Of a stretch of DNA of 64,000 nt, positions 18,690 to 27,818 are shown piece by piece. A model generated the notes under the pieces. That model worked only from the letters and a program-made list of their open reading frames with translations. It did no database searches and had not been told where the DNA came from. The position numbers and the translations under genes are program-made. Source of the DNA: Gimesia benthica (lineage in GTDB: Bacteria; Planctomycetota; Planctomycetia; Planctomycetales; Planctomycetaceae). Numbering within the stretch: the first letter of the stretch is position 1; each line of letters starts with the position of its first letter. The DNA is taken from contig NZ_CP043930.1 in assembly GCF_009720525.1 (NCBI RefSeq), forward strand, positions 4,868,501 through 4,932,500. The letters are read 5' to 3'.

Positions 18690-19202
18690 TTAACTGCCCG
18701 CCGCGGGACCACCCACGGGAGGGGCAAATTTGATCTTCTCAATATAACGAATGATATGCTTGCCCGAAGAATCAAGCCGACCGGTGCAGGCACTGACGGC
18801 CTTCAGGGTGTACTCGTAATGCAGGTTGTAATCGGCTTCGATTTCGACTTCCATATCTTTGGTGATCGGGTTGCCTGGTTTGCCGATGATCTTCAGAATC
18901 TCGTGATTCAGTCCGGCAAAGACATTGGGACCGTTACCCAGGTTGACCTGACCCAGACGGATCGTATTCAGCGATCCATCTTCATTCGCAACCAGACGAA
19001 CTTTGATATCCGGGAAAATATTCGGGTCCTCAGCCGGAGTCGAACTGTCCGTGATCGGCATGTTGACGTTGAAATCCCCTTCGGGTTCAACAATGTTCAG
19101 AGTCAACATGAAGAAGATCAACAGCTGGAAAACCACGTCAATCATCGGCGCCATCTGGGGCTCGATTTTTTCTGCTTCTCGGCCTGAGCTGCGTAACTTC
19201 AT
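18690..19202 (-). CDS. ExbD/TolR family protein (second copy)
   Basis: A 170-residue protein with the ExbD/TolR layout: a short cytoplasmic N-terminus, one membrane helix (MIDVVFQLLIFFMLTLNIVE, about 22-41) bearing the conserved membrane-embedded Asp of PMIDVVFQLLIFF, and a periplasmic domain. ExbD/TolR partners with an ExbB/TolQ channel to convert proton flow into mechanical work across the envelope. It is the last gene of the operon and follows another ExbD homologue, so the complex may contain two different D-type subunits. The C-terminus ends GGPAAGS. Confidence 0.9.
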   Translation of the reverse strand: MKLRSSGREAEKIEPQMAPMIDVVFQLLIFFMLTLNIVEPEGDFNVNMPITDSSTPAEDPNIFPDIKVRLVANEDGSLNTIRLGQVNLGNGPNVFAGLNHEILKIIGKPGNPITKDMEVEIEADYNLHYEYTLKAVSACTGRLDSSGKHIIRYIEKIKFAPPVGGPAAGS

Positions 19203-19258
19203 AGGAACCTGTTCCTGTTATTGAATACTCGCATGCATAGATGCGTTGAAAGATACCG

Positions 19259-19729
19259 TTATTGAATCTTCTGCGTCGCCTTGAAGGCAAACTTGGTGAA
19301 ACCATTCTCCTGGGCGAGCTTGATCAAATCCTGAATCAGCCCCGTTTTAACAAGCGCGTCGGCACGTAGAATCACAGGCACATCTTTAGGATCCTGATTC
19401 TTTTGCTTGTAGATTCGGGCTTCCTGTTCCAGTTTGGCACCAAATTTCAGTACCGGGATCTGTTCGCCATTATAAAAGATATAAGCTTCGGGGTCGGTGA
19501 TTTCGCCCTGCGTGTTTCGGTCGAAGCCGATGTTCAGAACCAGTTCATCAGCGGCTTTGACTTCGGGAGGCTTGGCCAGTGAGTCGGAAGGGAGTTTCAC
19601 CCGTTCGTCTGCCTGGATCTGCTCGAAGTTGGTAATCACCATGAAGAATGCAATGAGCTGAAAGACGATGTCGATCATGGGGGTCATGTCAACGTCAGCC
19701 ACAGCCGGCTTCTTTGTTTTGATTTTCAT
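19259..19729 (-). CDS. ExbD/TolR family protein (first copy)
   Basis: I use ATG 19729, which gives the typical N-terminus (MKIKTKKPAVADVDMTPM); a GTG ten codons earlier is possible. The 156-residue product has one membrane helix after VDMTPMIDIVFQLIAFFMV with the conserved Asp, then a periplasmic domain ending in KFAFKATQKIQ. It pairs with the TolQ-type gene 72 bp upstream and the second ExbD gene 56 bp downstream. The substrate of this energised complex is not known; TonB itself is not encoded nearby. Confidence 0.9.
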   Translation of the reverse strand: MKIKTKKPAVADVDMTPMIDIVFQLIAFFMVITNFEQIQADERVKLPSDSLAKPPEVKAADELVLNIGFDRNTQGEITDPEAYIFYNGEQIPVLKFGAKLEQEARIYKQKNQDPKDVPVILRADALVKTGLIQDLIKLAQENGFTKFAFKATQKIQ

Positions 19730-19801
19730 CGGTTCACTCTTTTCTCCGACAGAAGTCACTGCTCAACTGATGAGACAGTGAATCTGCTGGAAATTAGTGG
19801 T

Positions 19802-20698
19802 TTATTTACTGCTGGAAGAGAAACGGTTCATCAGGCTCTCGCTGATCATGCCGACTTCCAGTGAGAAGCGGGCAACCCGGTTTCGCAACAGGCTATAGAA
19901 AATCATCGCGGGAATCGCAACGGTCAAACCTTCCAGCGTGGTAAACAGAGCGGTCGAAATACCGTCAGCCAGTTCGGAAGGTTTGGGGGAGGTTGCTGAG
20001 TTGGCGATGGTCTGGAAGCTCAAAATCATACCATACACAGTACCCATCAGCCCGATCATGGGAGCGATAGCACCAATCAGAGCCAGATAGCTCAGCTTGT
20101 GTTCCATGGCCATGTTTTCGTCTTCGCCGACTTCCTGCATCCCTTCGACGGCTTCCGAGTAACCCTGATTCAGTTTGCTCAGACCCGCTGCCAGTACGCG
20201 GGCGACGAATGAGTCATCGCTTTTAGCCAGCTCGAAGGCACCCTGGTAGTCTTTGTTATTCAGCTTTTCCTCGAAGGCACCGATCAGATCAGGTGGCATC
20301 AGGTTGTCGCGACGAATCGAAAGTACGTTAGCCATGATCAAGGCAACCATCAGGAAGGACAGGAGCAACAGGATCAGACCAAAGAAACCGGAAGCACGAA
20401 TCATCCAGGACAGGAAGCTTTCAGAGGCAGCAGCAGGTGCGGCACCGTTGGCAGCAGGCTGAGCTCCACCGGCTGCCGGAGCTTCGCCGGCAGGGGCTTC
20501 TCCAGCCGCGGGTGCTTCACCAGCGGGGGCTTCGTTAGCGGCAGGTGCTTCACCGGCAGGAGCAGCTTCATCCTGGTAAGCAAAGCTGCGGGCAGTCAGC
20601 CCCAGCGGTGTCATCAGGACGGCTAGCAGTAAAAACAGGCTCAGGCTGCGGTAAGTCAGTGAAGTCTGATTCCGTTCCAAGGAATTCCCCATCATCAT
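19802..20698 (-). CDS. MotA/TolQ/ExbB-type proton channel with PAGEAP repeat leader
   Basis: A 298-residue protein. A signal-like hydrophobic segment (about 18-38) is followed by an unusual Pro/Ala/Gly/Glu repeat (units of PAGEAPAA, about 48-82). Then come three membrane helices: GFFGLILLLLSFLMVALI near 100-120, and LSYLALIGAIAPMIGLMGTVYGMI with AIPAMIFYSLLRN later, which is the conserved TolQ/ExbB core. The channel conducts protons to power ExbD/TolR partners, two of which are encoded downstream. N-terminal repeats before the channel are known in some planctomycete members of this family. The start is one of three consecutive near-N-terminal Met codons. Confidence 0.92.
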   Translation of the reverse strand: MMMGNSLERNQTSLTYRSLSLFLLLAVLMTPLGLTARSFAYQDEAAPAGEAPAANEAPAGEAPAAGEAPAGEAPAAGGAQPAANGAAPAAASESFLSWMIRASGFFGLILLLLSFLMVALIMANVLSIRRDNLMPPDLIGAFEEKLNNKDYQGAFELAKSDDSFVARVLAAGLSKLNQGYSEAVEGMQEVGEDENMAMEHKLSYLALIGAIAPMIGLMGTVYGMILSFQTIANSATSPKPSELADGISTALFTTLEGLTVAIPAMIFYSLLRNRVARFSLEVGMISESLMNRFSSSSK

Positions 20699-20862
20699 CG
20701 TTGTGTTCTCCGGTCTACTGAAAGGAGTGTTAATCGTGGATATTTCGTTTTTGTACCTGGAAGTCGTAAATGCTTGTGGTCGTTATTATTTATTGGCCAA
20801 ATTTGGCTTGTAAAGGGTAGACATGCGGTTTCTTGCCAGCAAACTGACATTCGTAACGAATA

Positions 20863-21906
20863 TTAGCTTCCTGAGGCTTTTTGCGACCATTCACTGTCCG
20901 GATACTGCTGCTGCAGGACAGCTCGTGCTTCCGCACCCCGCTCTGGCTTCTGCACTTTTCCCCAGAGATTGGAGAGGTGATACAGCGCTTCTGCGTGCAG
21001 ACCAGGTTCAGACGGGAACAGGACGTCGACATGCAGATAAGCAATCAGAGCTTCTTTGGATTCACCCAGTGCCTGGTAGCAGTCACCTTTTTTGATATAA
21101 GCTTCTGCCAGCAGGGCTTTCTGCTGAGAATTGACATTCTTGATCATGTCATCCAGCAGCTGGATCGCTTCTTTGGGTTTCCCCTCTTTTTCCAGACATA
21201 AGGCGCTGCCCAATTGGGCGGCCCGTTTGCTGGCCAGTTCTCCTTCGGTTTTGCCATCCATTTTGGCGACAGCATTGAAGGCGTCCAGAGCACCTTTGGT
21301 GTTCCCCTGGGCCAGCAGCACGCGCGCCTTCATGTTTTTGGCATCCATCTGGTAGTCTTTCCAGGGAGACCGCTCTACTTTTCCAAAGGCAGTGTTCGCA
21401 TTGGCATAATCTTTTTTGGCCAGATAGGCTTCCCCGAGGAGTTTCTCCGCGGGGTAATAGCGGAAGTGATCCGGATTGGCTTTGATAAAAGCGTCGAGCA
21501 GTTTAATCGCGTTGTCCAGCTCGGCAGCATTGGACTGGGCTTTTTTCAGGCTGGCCCGGGCGATCATGAACTGCAGGTTCTTCTTCAGATTCTCGCTTGC
21601 ACCAGACTCGGCTTTTTTGTATTCAGCCAGGGCTTCGGTATAGTTGCCGTTCTGTTCCTGGTTACGGGCGATATTCAGCTGCGGCGGTTCCCCGTCCCAG
21701 CGAATCCGCTCGATATCGTTCGCAGGGATCTTTTCGGTGGTCGAACCGCGTTTGAGTGACAGTTCCGTCTTGGTGTAGCCACTGACATCACCCAGCTGCG
21801 GACTGCCTGAATTAGTATAAACGGTATCTGCAGCAGACGCGGATGCGGTGCCCCAGAGCAGTGAGCCTGCTAACGCCATCAAACTGAAACAGATGGAACG
21901 TTTCAT
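20863..21906 (-). CDS. Exported TPR protein of the TolQ/TolR operon
   Basis: Start taken at ATG 21906, which has GGGGAG upstream. The 347-residue product has a signal peptide ending near ASASAADT, a short beta-rich N-terminal region (QLGDVSGYTKTELSLKRGS) and then TPR-type repeats (NYTEALAEYKKAESGA, DYANANTAFGKVE, GESKEALIAYLHVDVLFP). Periplasmic TPR proteins beside TolQ/TolR-like pairs resemble the role of YbgF/CpoB as coordinators, but this is an analogy only. It lies between the giant TPR gene and the channel gene on the same strand. Confidence 0.85.
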   Translation of the reverse strand: MKRSICFSLMALAGSLLWGTASASAADTVYTNSGSPQLGDVSGYTKTELSLKRGSTTEKIPANDIERIRWDGEPPQLNIARNQEQNGNYTEALAEYKKAESGASENLKKNLQFMIARASLKKAQSNAAELDNAIKLLDAFIKANPDHFRYYPAEKLLGEAYLAKKDYANANTAFGKVERSPWKDYQMDAKNMKARVLLAQGNTKGALDAFNAVAKMDGKTEGELASKRAAQLGSALCLEKEGKPKEAIQLLDDMIKNVNSQQKALLAEAYIKKGDCYQALGESKEALIAYLHVDVLFPSEPGLHAEALYHLSNLWGKVQKPERGAEARAVLQQQYPDSEWSQKASGS

Positions 21907-22015
21907 AAGTTGATTACTCCCCAACGGTATGAAATAACTTTTCTCAAATTGTCTTATCTAAATCAATCAGTCAATATAACGACCGGTTCCGCTAAGCGGT
22001 CCTGGAACCATGGTT

Positions 22016-25000
22016 CTAGGATTGGCTGTCTGAGCCGGGGTTCGATTTCTTCTGCTGTTTGGCCTGGGCCGCTTTTTTCTTGGCGATCGCGGCTTTACGT
22101 GCTGCCAGTTCTTCGGGCGACATCTGAGCCAGCTTGGCTTTGCGGGCTGCAATCTCTTCAGGAGTCAGTTTCCGTTTTTCTTTACCGGAACTGCTGGAAG
22201 AAGATTTCTCTTTACTGCTTGTCTCTTTGCTCGCGGTTTTCTCAGGGGCCGGTTTCTTAGGCTGCGGTTTGTCTGTAACAGGAGCCGGTCGAGAGGCTTT
22301 TTCCGGTTTGGAGCGACTCGGTTTAGGAGACGCTGGAGGCGGAGCAATATTGATGTCGGCAGATGCAGTTCCACTCGCAGCAAACTGGTAAGAGGGCCGC
22401 GATTTCTTACCTTTGAGACCAAAGAAGAAGAATGCCACGGCACCGCCGATTCCCAGTAAAATCACGACCAGGAACAGGATGGTGCTGGAGCCTCCCTGGG
22501 CAGCAGCCTCCTCTTGTGACTGCTGTGCCACCTGCTGCTGAGTATTCGCTGGAGGCGCTTCCTGCAGCTGAGCTGCCTGATTGCTGGCGACTGTTTCCGA
22601 AGCTGATTTGCGACGTTCCAGATCCTGCGGGTCATCACCCAGGTCAGTCTGGATCTGTCGGTAAAGCTGGTTGAATCGCTCGTAGACATCATCGGGTAGA
22701 TCCACACTGATCTGAGCAAAGACGTTTGCTTCCGATTTAGCCATCTCCAGTTGTGAAACATCGTTGCTGGCAATGCCGTACTTGCGACGCGTATCGATAC
22801 TGTTGTACTGCGCGTCGTAATACATTTTCTTCAGGTCGTCTCGACCGGAGGAGGCCATGGAGCTTGAGAGCAGCCGTGCCAGATATGCCCAACCACGAAT
22901 CAGGGCGCCATTTTCAAGCTGCATCCCGTTGATTGCCTGCATATACTTTTCGTTGGAATTCCCCTGTCCACTCTCTGCCCAGTCCATCAGGATCTTGGCG
23001 GCTTCAAACTGAACTTCGGGGGACTTGTCTTTTTCCTTTAATACGGGAGTGAGCAGCGTGAGGGCTGCTTCAAACTCATCCTGTTCCCGTTTGCAGTTCA
23101 CCAGTCGCAGAGTAATACCGACTTCGAAATTACCGGGAATGAAATCGCCCGTGGCTGCCTGCCGTTTCTTAATTTCTTCGAAGGCGGCTGCTGCTTTATC
23201 GAAATACTTGCGGGCCGTGGCGGGATCTTCGCTGGCTCCCAGTCCCATTCCATAATAAGTCTCTCCAATCCAGACCAGTGATCCGTAAGTCTGATCTTTC
23301 CGCTTGAAGATATCATTCAGGAAGGTTTCCAGTGATTTACGCACGTCGGCCAGGCGTTTGGTATCGCCGGTCGCTTTCAGACGTTCAATTTCTTCGGTGA
23401 TTTTTTCACCCAGCTGCCGATACATGTCGGTAATTGCTTCACCCCCGGAACCGGAGGCGGATTCTTCCAGCTGCTGCATGGCCTTCCGGGCCAGATCGAT
23501 CTGCTGCAGGCCGATATAACCACGCAGCTGTAACTGGTAGACCAGGTTGGCAAATTCGGAACTCTGCACCCCTTTGGCAGGGCGTTTTTTACCTTTAGCG
23601 ACGTGAATTGCTTTGAGTACAGAATGCGGGTCTTTCCCCAAGATATCGATGGCTTCCTGGTAGTTGCCTTTGTCCAGAGCTATCTGTGCCAGAGAAGTCT
23701 TGGCTGCGGTCAGGATTTCAGGAGCAGGATCTTTAGCCGGCACCTTTTTCTCTGTGGCAGCAATTCCGGTTCGCAGGTGTTTCTCAGCCAGTGAAGCCCA
23801 CTCATTCAGATTCGCGGGTTTGTCGTCAGAACGACGGGCCAGAGCCGTCAGATAACTGTTCCAGTAAGCCTGTCCAGCTTTGATCTGGGCGTCGACATAT
23901 TGAGGGGCCGAAGCGGGAACCTTGGAATACCATTTGGCTGCTTCCACCGGACGCTCGGTCTGGCTGTAGATGTTACCCAGCTGAATTTTCGCATCGTTGG
24001 CCCGATCACTTTCCGGCCATTTTTCCGTGATCAGGTTACAGATACTCTCCATGTGCTGATTGTCGACATAACGTTGCTCTTTGGGGGAATCGTTATAGGC
24101 CTGCAGATAACCTGCCAACGCCAGATAAGCGGCGTCCAGGGCGACCTGAGAGCTGTCTTTGTCGTGGTAATTTGCGACGAATTCGCCGAGTACCGCACAT
24201 TCATAACTCCGCCGCAGGTTGTAATAGGTGTAGCAGAGCAGGAAGCGGGCGTGGTCGAGTTCTTTGGGATCGGTTTTCTTGTCAGCCAGCTTGAGGCCCA
24301 GCTTCAGCAGACGAGCCGTCTCTTCCATGAACTGGTCCAGTTCCACCTGCGCCTTTTTCTTGTCGGCAGGTGTTTTCGCTGCGGCTACCTTCTCCTTCAG
24401 CGTTTTGGTCTGCTGAATACGATCCTGCCCCAGGCCATAAGCGGTGGCGAAGTCTTCGGGATCGCCGCCTGCCCGTCCTTGAATTTTCGCGTTAATTCGG
24501 CCGATCATCAGGCGGGAAACGTCACGAAACTTCCCACGGAAAGCATTCACGAAGCGGGCGTTGGTCAGTGCCTGACGGAGGATGCGTTCCTGGTCCGCTG
24601 GTTTCACCCCTTCCTGGGTGGCCAGTGCTTCTTGTGCCCGTGCCAGCTCCCAGGTGATCCCCTGGCCGACGGCGGTGCGTCTGCGGGACCGGTTTTCCTT
24701 GAGCCACTGCTCGGCTTCGTTGATGACCAGCTGATAGTCTTTTTTCTTTTCATCATTCAGACAGATCAGGCGAAACTGCAGAATGTTGTCTTTTAACTGC
24801 CGGATGGGTTGCGATTTACCCGGGTGCCCCAGCAGTTCATTATAAATCCCCAGGGCCCGGCCCAGTTCGCCCTGCTCTTCAAAACATTTTCCCTGCCACA
24901 TGCGGGCATACAGACCACCCACCTGACTGCGGTAACGTTCGTGAATCTTGGCGTACTCTTCCGATGCCTTTTTCAGCAGACGGTTGAAGTCGGCACTACC

Positions 25001-25651
25001 GGGATCATAAGTCTGCGCTTCTGCATAAGTACATTGAGCCAGGTCCAGCTGCGCACTCATGAATTGAATTTCCGCTTTGGCGCGGGCTTCGTATTTTTCC
25101 GGCTCTTTATTTTTATCGATAAAGGTTGCCGGGAACGATTTCCAGGTCTTTTCGTGCTGATCATAGGCTTTCTGGAAGATACTGCGTGCCTGGGCAATCA
25201 GCTTGCGGGCTGCTTCCTGATGGGCCTTCTTGTTGTTCTGCTCTGAGGGGGATTCTGCCTTGCGGACTTCGACTTCCGCTTTCTCCAGAATAATCTTTCC
25301 CCGTTCCGTATTCGCGGTACCCGCTTTGGGGTGATTCGGGTTCTGTTTGGCGAACAGTTCCAGCTGCGCCAGTGCTTTATTCAGCGTCTCTTCCTGTTCT
25401 TCGGGAAGTTTCTGGGTTCGCGAGAACAGCATCAGGGTCATGGCACGTTCGAAGGGAATCAGCTCGCGGACCTCTTTAGGAGTGTCCTTGGCTGCTTCGA
25501 TCTGATTCAGGTAATCGAGTGCGATATCGTGATAATTTTTCTCACGCAATCCCTGCACAAATTCCAGATACTGTTCTTCTGCAGGGAGAGAGGACGCGAA
25601 AGTCAAAACCGTAAACAGAGTCACGATCGAAACAAAATGGAAAAGACGCAT
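22016..25651 (-). CDS. Very large TPR protein with one C-terminal membrane segment
   Basis: A 1211-residue protein, first gene of the operon. Signal peptide at 1-25 (ending SLPAEE), then about 1000 residues dominated by TPR/Sel1-like helical repeats, for example KNYHDIALDYLNQIEAAKD and GNYQEAIDILGKD. One membrane segment (STILFLVVILLGIGGAVAFF) comes near residue 1070-1090, followed by a Pro/Lys/Ser-rich cytoplasmic tail. The tail ends with two degenerate repeats of the form LTPEEIAARKAKLAQMSPEE and LAARKAAIAKKKAA. Topology suggests a large periplasmic scaffold anchored in the inner membrane. Its place beside TolQ/TolR genes suggests a structural or coupling role, which is inferred. Confidence 0.88.
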   Translation of the reverse strand: MRLFHFVSIVTLFTVLTFASSLPAEEQYLEFVQGLREKNYHDIALDYLNQIEAAKDTPKEVRELIPFERAMTLMLFSRTQKLPEEQEETLNKALAQLELFAKQNPNHPKAGTANTERGKIILEKAEVEVRKAESPSEQNNKKAHQEAARKLIAQARSIFQKAYDQHEKTWKSFPATFIDKNKEPEKYEARAKAEIQFMSAQLDLAQCTYAEAQTYDPGSADFNRLLKKASEEYAKIHERYRSQVGGLYARMWQGKCFEEQGELGRALGIYNELLGHPGKSQPIRQLKDNILQFRLICLNDEKKKDYQLVINEAEQWLKENRSRRRTAVGQGITWELARAQEALATQEGVKPADQERILRQALTNARFVNAFRGKFRDVSRLMIGRINAKIQGRAGGDPEDFATAYGLGQDRIQQTKTLKEKVAAAKTPADKKKAQVELDQFMEETARLLKLGLKLADKKTDPKELDHARFLLCYTYYNLRRSYECAVLGEFVANYHDKDSSQVALDAAYLALAGYLQAYNDSPKEQRYVDNQHMESICNLITEKWPESDRANDAKIQLGNIYSQTERPVEAAKWYSKVPASAPQYVDAQIKAGQAYWNSYLTALARRSDDKPANLNEWASLAEKHLRTGIAATEKKVPAKDPAPEILTAAKTSLAQIALDKGNYQEAIDILGKDPHSVLKAIHVAKGKKRPAKGVQSSEFANLVYQLQLRGYIGLQQIDLARKAMQQLEESASGSGGEAITDMYRQLGEKITEEIERLKATGDTKRLADVRKSLETFLNDIFKRKDQTYGSLVWIGETYYGMGLGASEDPATARKYFDKAAAAFEEIKKRQAATGDFIPGNFEVGITLRLVNCKREQDEFEAALTLLTPVLKEKDKSPEVQFEAAKILMDWAESGQGNSNEKYMQAINGMQLENGALIRGWAYLARLLSSSMASSGRDDLKKMYYDAQYNSIDTRRKYGIASNDVSQLEMAKSEANVFAQISVDLPDDVYERFNQLYRQIQTDLGDDPQDLERRKSASETVASNQAAQLQEAPPANTQQQVAQQSQEEAAAQGGSSTILFLVVILLGIGGAVAFFFFGLKGKKSRPSYQFAASGTASADINIAPPPASPKPSRSKPEKASRPAPVTDKPQPKKPAPEKTASKETSSKEKSSSSSSGKEKRKLTPEEIAARKAKLAQMSPEELAARKAAIAKKKAAQAKQQKKSNPGSDSQS

Positions 25652-26186
25652 ATTCTAAATTCCATCGCTAATGAACGGATGAACCGAGGTCGTGAGAGAT
25701 GAGGAATCGATACCTGTGACATCACGCCTGTCGAAAGCACCCCACAGAATGGGCGTACCCCGGCATACATCATACCTACTTCGTTTGTCAAATGTTCGCT
25801 GTCAGATAGTAATTTTCTGCGAGAGATGATTTTTCCAAGATGAAAGGGAACCTTTCTTTACAGAAAATCTCTATGAATACCAGCATATCCCGACGTCGGG
25901 GAGTCTGCAAGAAAGATGCACGGAATCGTCCAAATTCAAGCTGTTCCTGCGCCTGACTGGCCTTCCGGTCTTTCCTTTTAACGCAGACAATCACTGTTTC
26001 CTACGTGAAAAAAGACCATAAAGTTGGACTTCCGACCGATTTCAAAGTGAACGACTGACCGATTCGGTTTGTCTTTACAGGAAAAGCAAAGTCAGTCCCG
26101 GCTGGAATTTGACGCTGAGCCACGTTACTTATATGCTGTGAAACACGCTGGCTGCGCAGTCCCTGTATGGGTACCGCGGTCCGTCC
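25652..26186. other. Intergenic region left of the tRNA-Ser gene
   Basis: About 535 bp upstream of both the leftward giant TPR gene and the rightward tRNA. It must contain their promoters. Minus-strand open frames at 25788-25994 and 26001-26288 have no domain, and the second runs through the tRNA, so they are not called. Confidence 0.45.
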
Positions 26187-26276
<90 letters not shown>

Positions 26277-26287
26277 CAAACTGACCA

Positions 26288-26330
26288 AACGCGCTAAGTT
26301 ATTGAATTCAATAGCTTAGCGTTGTTTTTT
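26288..26330 (+). terminator. Intrinsic terminator after tRNA-Ser
   Basis: AACGC.CTAAG.TATTGAATTCAATA.CTTAG.GCGTT-type dyad followed by six T. It would end tRNA transcription before the recombinase gene, so the recombinase needs its own promoter. Confidence 0.75.
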
Positions 26331-26352
26331 GCGCGTCGTAATAAACCCCCTG

Positions 26353-26381
26353 GTGCACAGTTGGTGCACACAGTGTGCACA
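26353..26381 (+). repeat. Three GTGCACA repeats at exact 11-bp spacing
   Basis: GTGCACA begins at 26353, 26364 and 26375, so each copy lies on the same DNA face. The third copy ends in the A of the AGGAGG ribosome site of the recombinase gene. Such phased repeats are typical of operators or recombinase arm sites; the binding protein is unknown. Confidence 0.65.
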
Positions 26382-26391
26382 GGAGGTTTTG

Positions 26392-27750
26392 ATGAGACGA
26401 CGCAAAAAGTCTGCGCAACGCAAACGCGTTGGTCGCGTTTCGTACTATCTTCATCACGGTGCCTGGTATCTTTACTACCGTGATGGAGACCGGCCATTCC
26501 GGTTGCGAGTCGCTGACACAGAGGGTGAAGCCGAGCAGATCGCGGCGCAAGTAAACGCGCAGCTGGCTTCGTCCAGCCCTACTCTGTTTTCCTTCACGTC
26601 TGTCAGTTTTTCAGAACTGCGACAGGCCTTCCTCAATCATCACGAAACCGTGGTGCGATCTTCTCCCGCCACGATCAGACGCTATCGATCGGCATCCCAG
26701 CATCTTGAAAACTATTTCAATGAATGCCGCCCGTCTGATCTGGCGCATGCGATCCGCACAGACCATTTTGTAGCCTGGCTGAGGAAGCAGAAAGTTTCCC
26801 CTAACGGCCATCCGAATACGGCCAAACGGGCACTTCGTGATAAAGGCCTGCGCTTCGTATTGGAAGTCTGTCGATCGGTATATATCTATGCCGCCCAGCA
26901 ACGATTTCTTCCCCCCTACTTCGAAAACCCTTTCTCCAAGCTCAACCTGGAGCGAATGAGAATCGAAGATGCCAAACCCATCTTTGTTTTCGATGCGGAT
27001 GACGAACTGAGATTCTTCCAGAAAGCGGATGACTGGACTTTTCCCATCCACTTTATTCTTGCCAAGACAGGATTAAGGTCGGGCGAACTGATCCATCTGC
27101 TGATCGAAGACGTCGACCTGGAAAACGGATGGCTACTGATTCGCAACAAACCTGAGCTGCACTGGAAAATCAAAACCAGGCGCGAACGCTCTGTCCCCTT
27201 GATCAAGGAAGCAGTTGCCGTCTTACGCAGGGTGATTGGCAATCGAACGTCAGGCCCTGTATTTATCCGGCACCAGTTTGATCCCCTCAACTCGCCTTTG
27301 GGAAACCTGGACCAGATGGCACTCCAGGAAGAACTTCAGCAACGCATCTCACGTGCTGACTCAGGGAGTGTGCTCACTATTTCGCAAACCATGGAGGAGA
27401 AGCTCGCCAGAGCCGTCTGGCGTGAAGCCGGCGTGATTCGATCGGAGCGTGTGCGGACATCGTTTATCCGTACTGCAAAAGCGGCAGGTCTGAAACAGTC
27501 TTCCTGCCCCAAAAGCTGGCGGCACTCTTTTGCCACACTGCTTCAGGATGCCAACGTCGATCCACTCATTCGCCAGATCACACTGGGGCATAAACCGAGC
27601 GAGGACGCCCGCAGTGGTGGACTGGGGATGACAGGCGTGTATACGCACACTCGCGCCACCACACAGAAGCGAGAGATCGAACGCGCTCTTCGCCTCTGGC
27701 CCCAGTCTCTCGCCTATGCGAGGCAATGGACCAATTCTAACAAAGTCTGA
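26392..27750 (+). CDS. Tyrosine recombinase/integrase
   Basis: The start at ATG 26392 is set by GGAGG 6 nt upstream, giving 452 residues. A basic N-terminus (MRRRKKSAQRKR) leads into an arm-type or AP2-like segment (YYLHHGAWYLYYRDGDRPF), then a SAM-like core-binding domain. The catalytic domain has the first Arg in TGLRSGELIHL, the RHSFATLLQ box and the following RQITLGH, and the nucleophile Tyr in GVYTHTRA. Such integrases insert mobile elements at tRNA genes. Its position next to tRNA-Ser supports integration there. It probably integrates and excises the island that follows. Confidence 0.92.
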   Translation: MRRRKKSAQRKRVGRVSYYLHHGAWYLYYRDGDRPFRLRVADTEGEAEQIAAQVNAQLASSSPTLFSFTSVSFSELRQAFLNHHETVVRSSPATIRRYRSASQHLENYFNECRPSDLAHAIRTDHFVAWLRKQKVSPNGHPNTAKRALRDKGLRFVLEVCRSVYIYAAQQRFLPPYFENPFSKLNLERMRIEDAKPIFVFDADDELRFFQKADDWTFPIHFILAKTGLRSGELIHLLIEDVDLENGWLLIRNKPELHWKIKTRRERSVPLIKEAVAVLRRVIGNRTSGPVFIRHQFDPLNSPLGNLDQMALQEELQQRISRADSGSVLTISQTMEEKLARAVWREAGVIRSERVRTSFIRTAKAAGLKQSSCPKSWRHSFATLLQDANVDPLIRQITLGHKPSEDARSGGLGMTGVYTHTRATTQKREIERALRLWPQSLAYARQWTNSNKV

Positions 27751-27818
27751 GTCTAAGCATACTGACTCGCTTTGAACACATTAATAAATACATATCCATT
27801 TAAAAGGGAGTTATAAGC

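Noticed and set aside
22016..22400. Possible histone-like Lys/Ala/Pro-rich separate gene at the end of the giant TPR frame
   Set aside because: The frame is continuous with the TPR protein and the membrane segment precedes it; it is simply the cytoplasmic tail.
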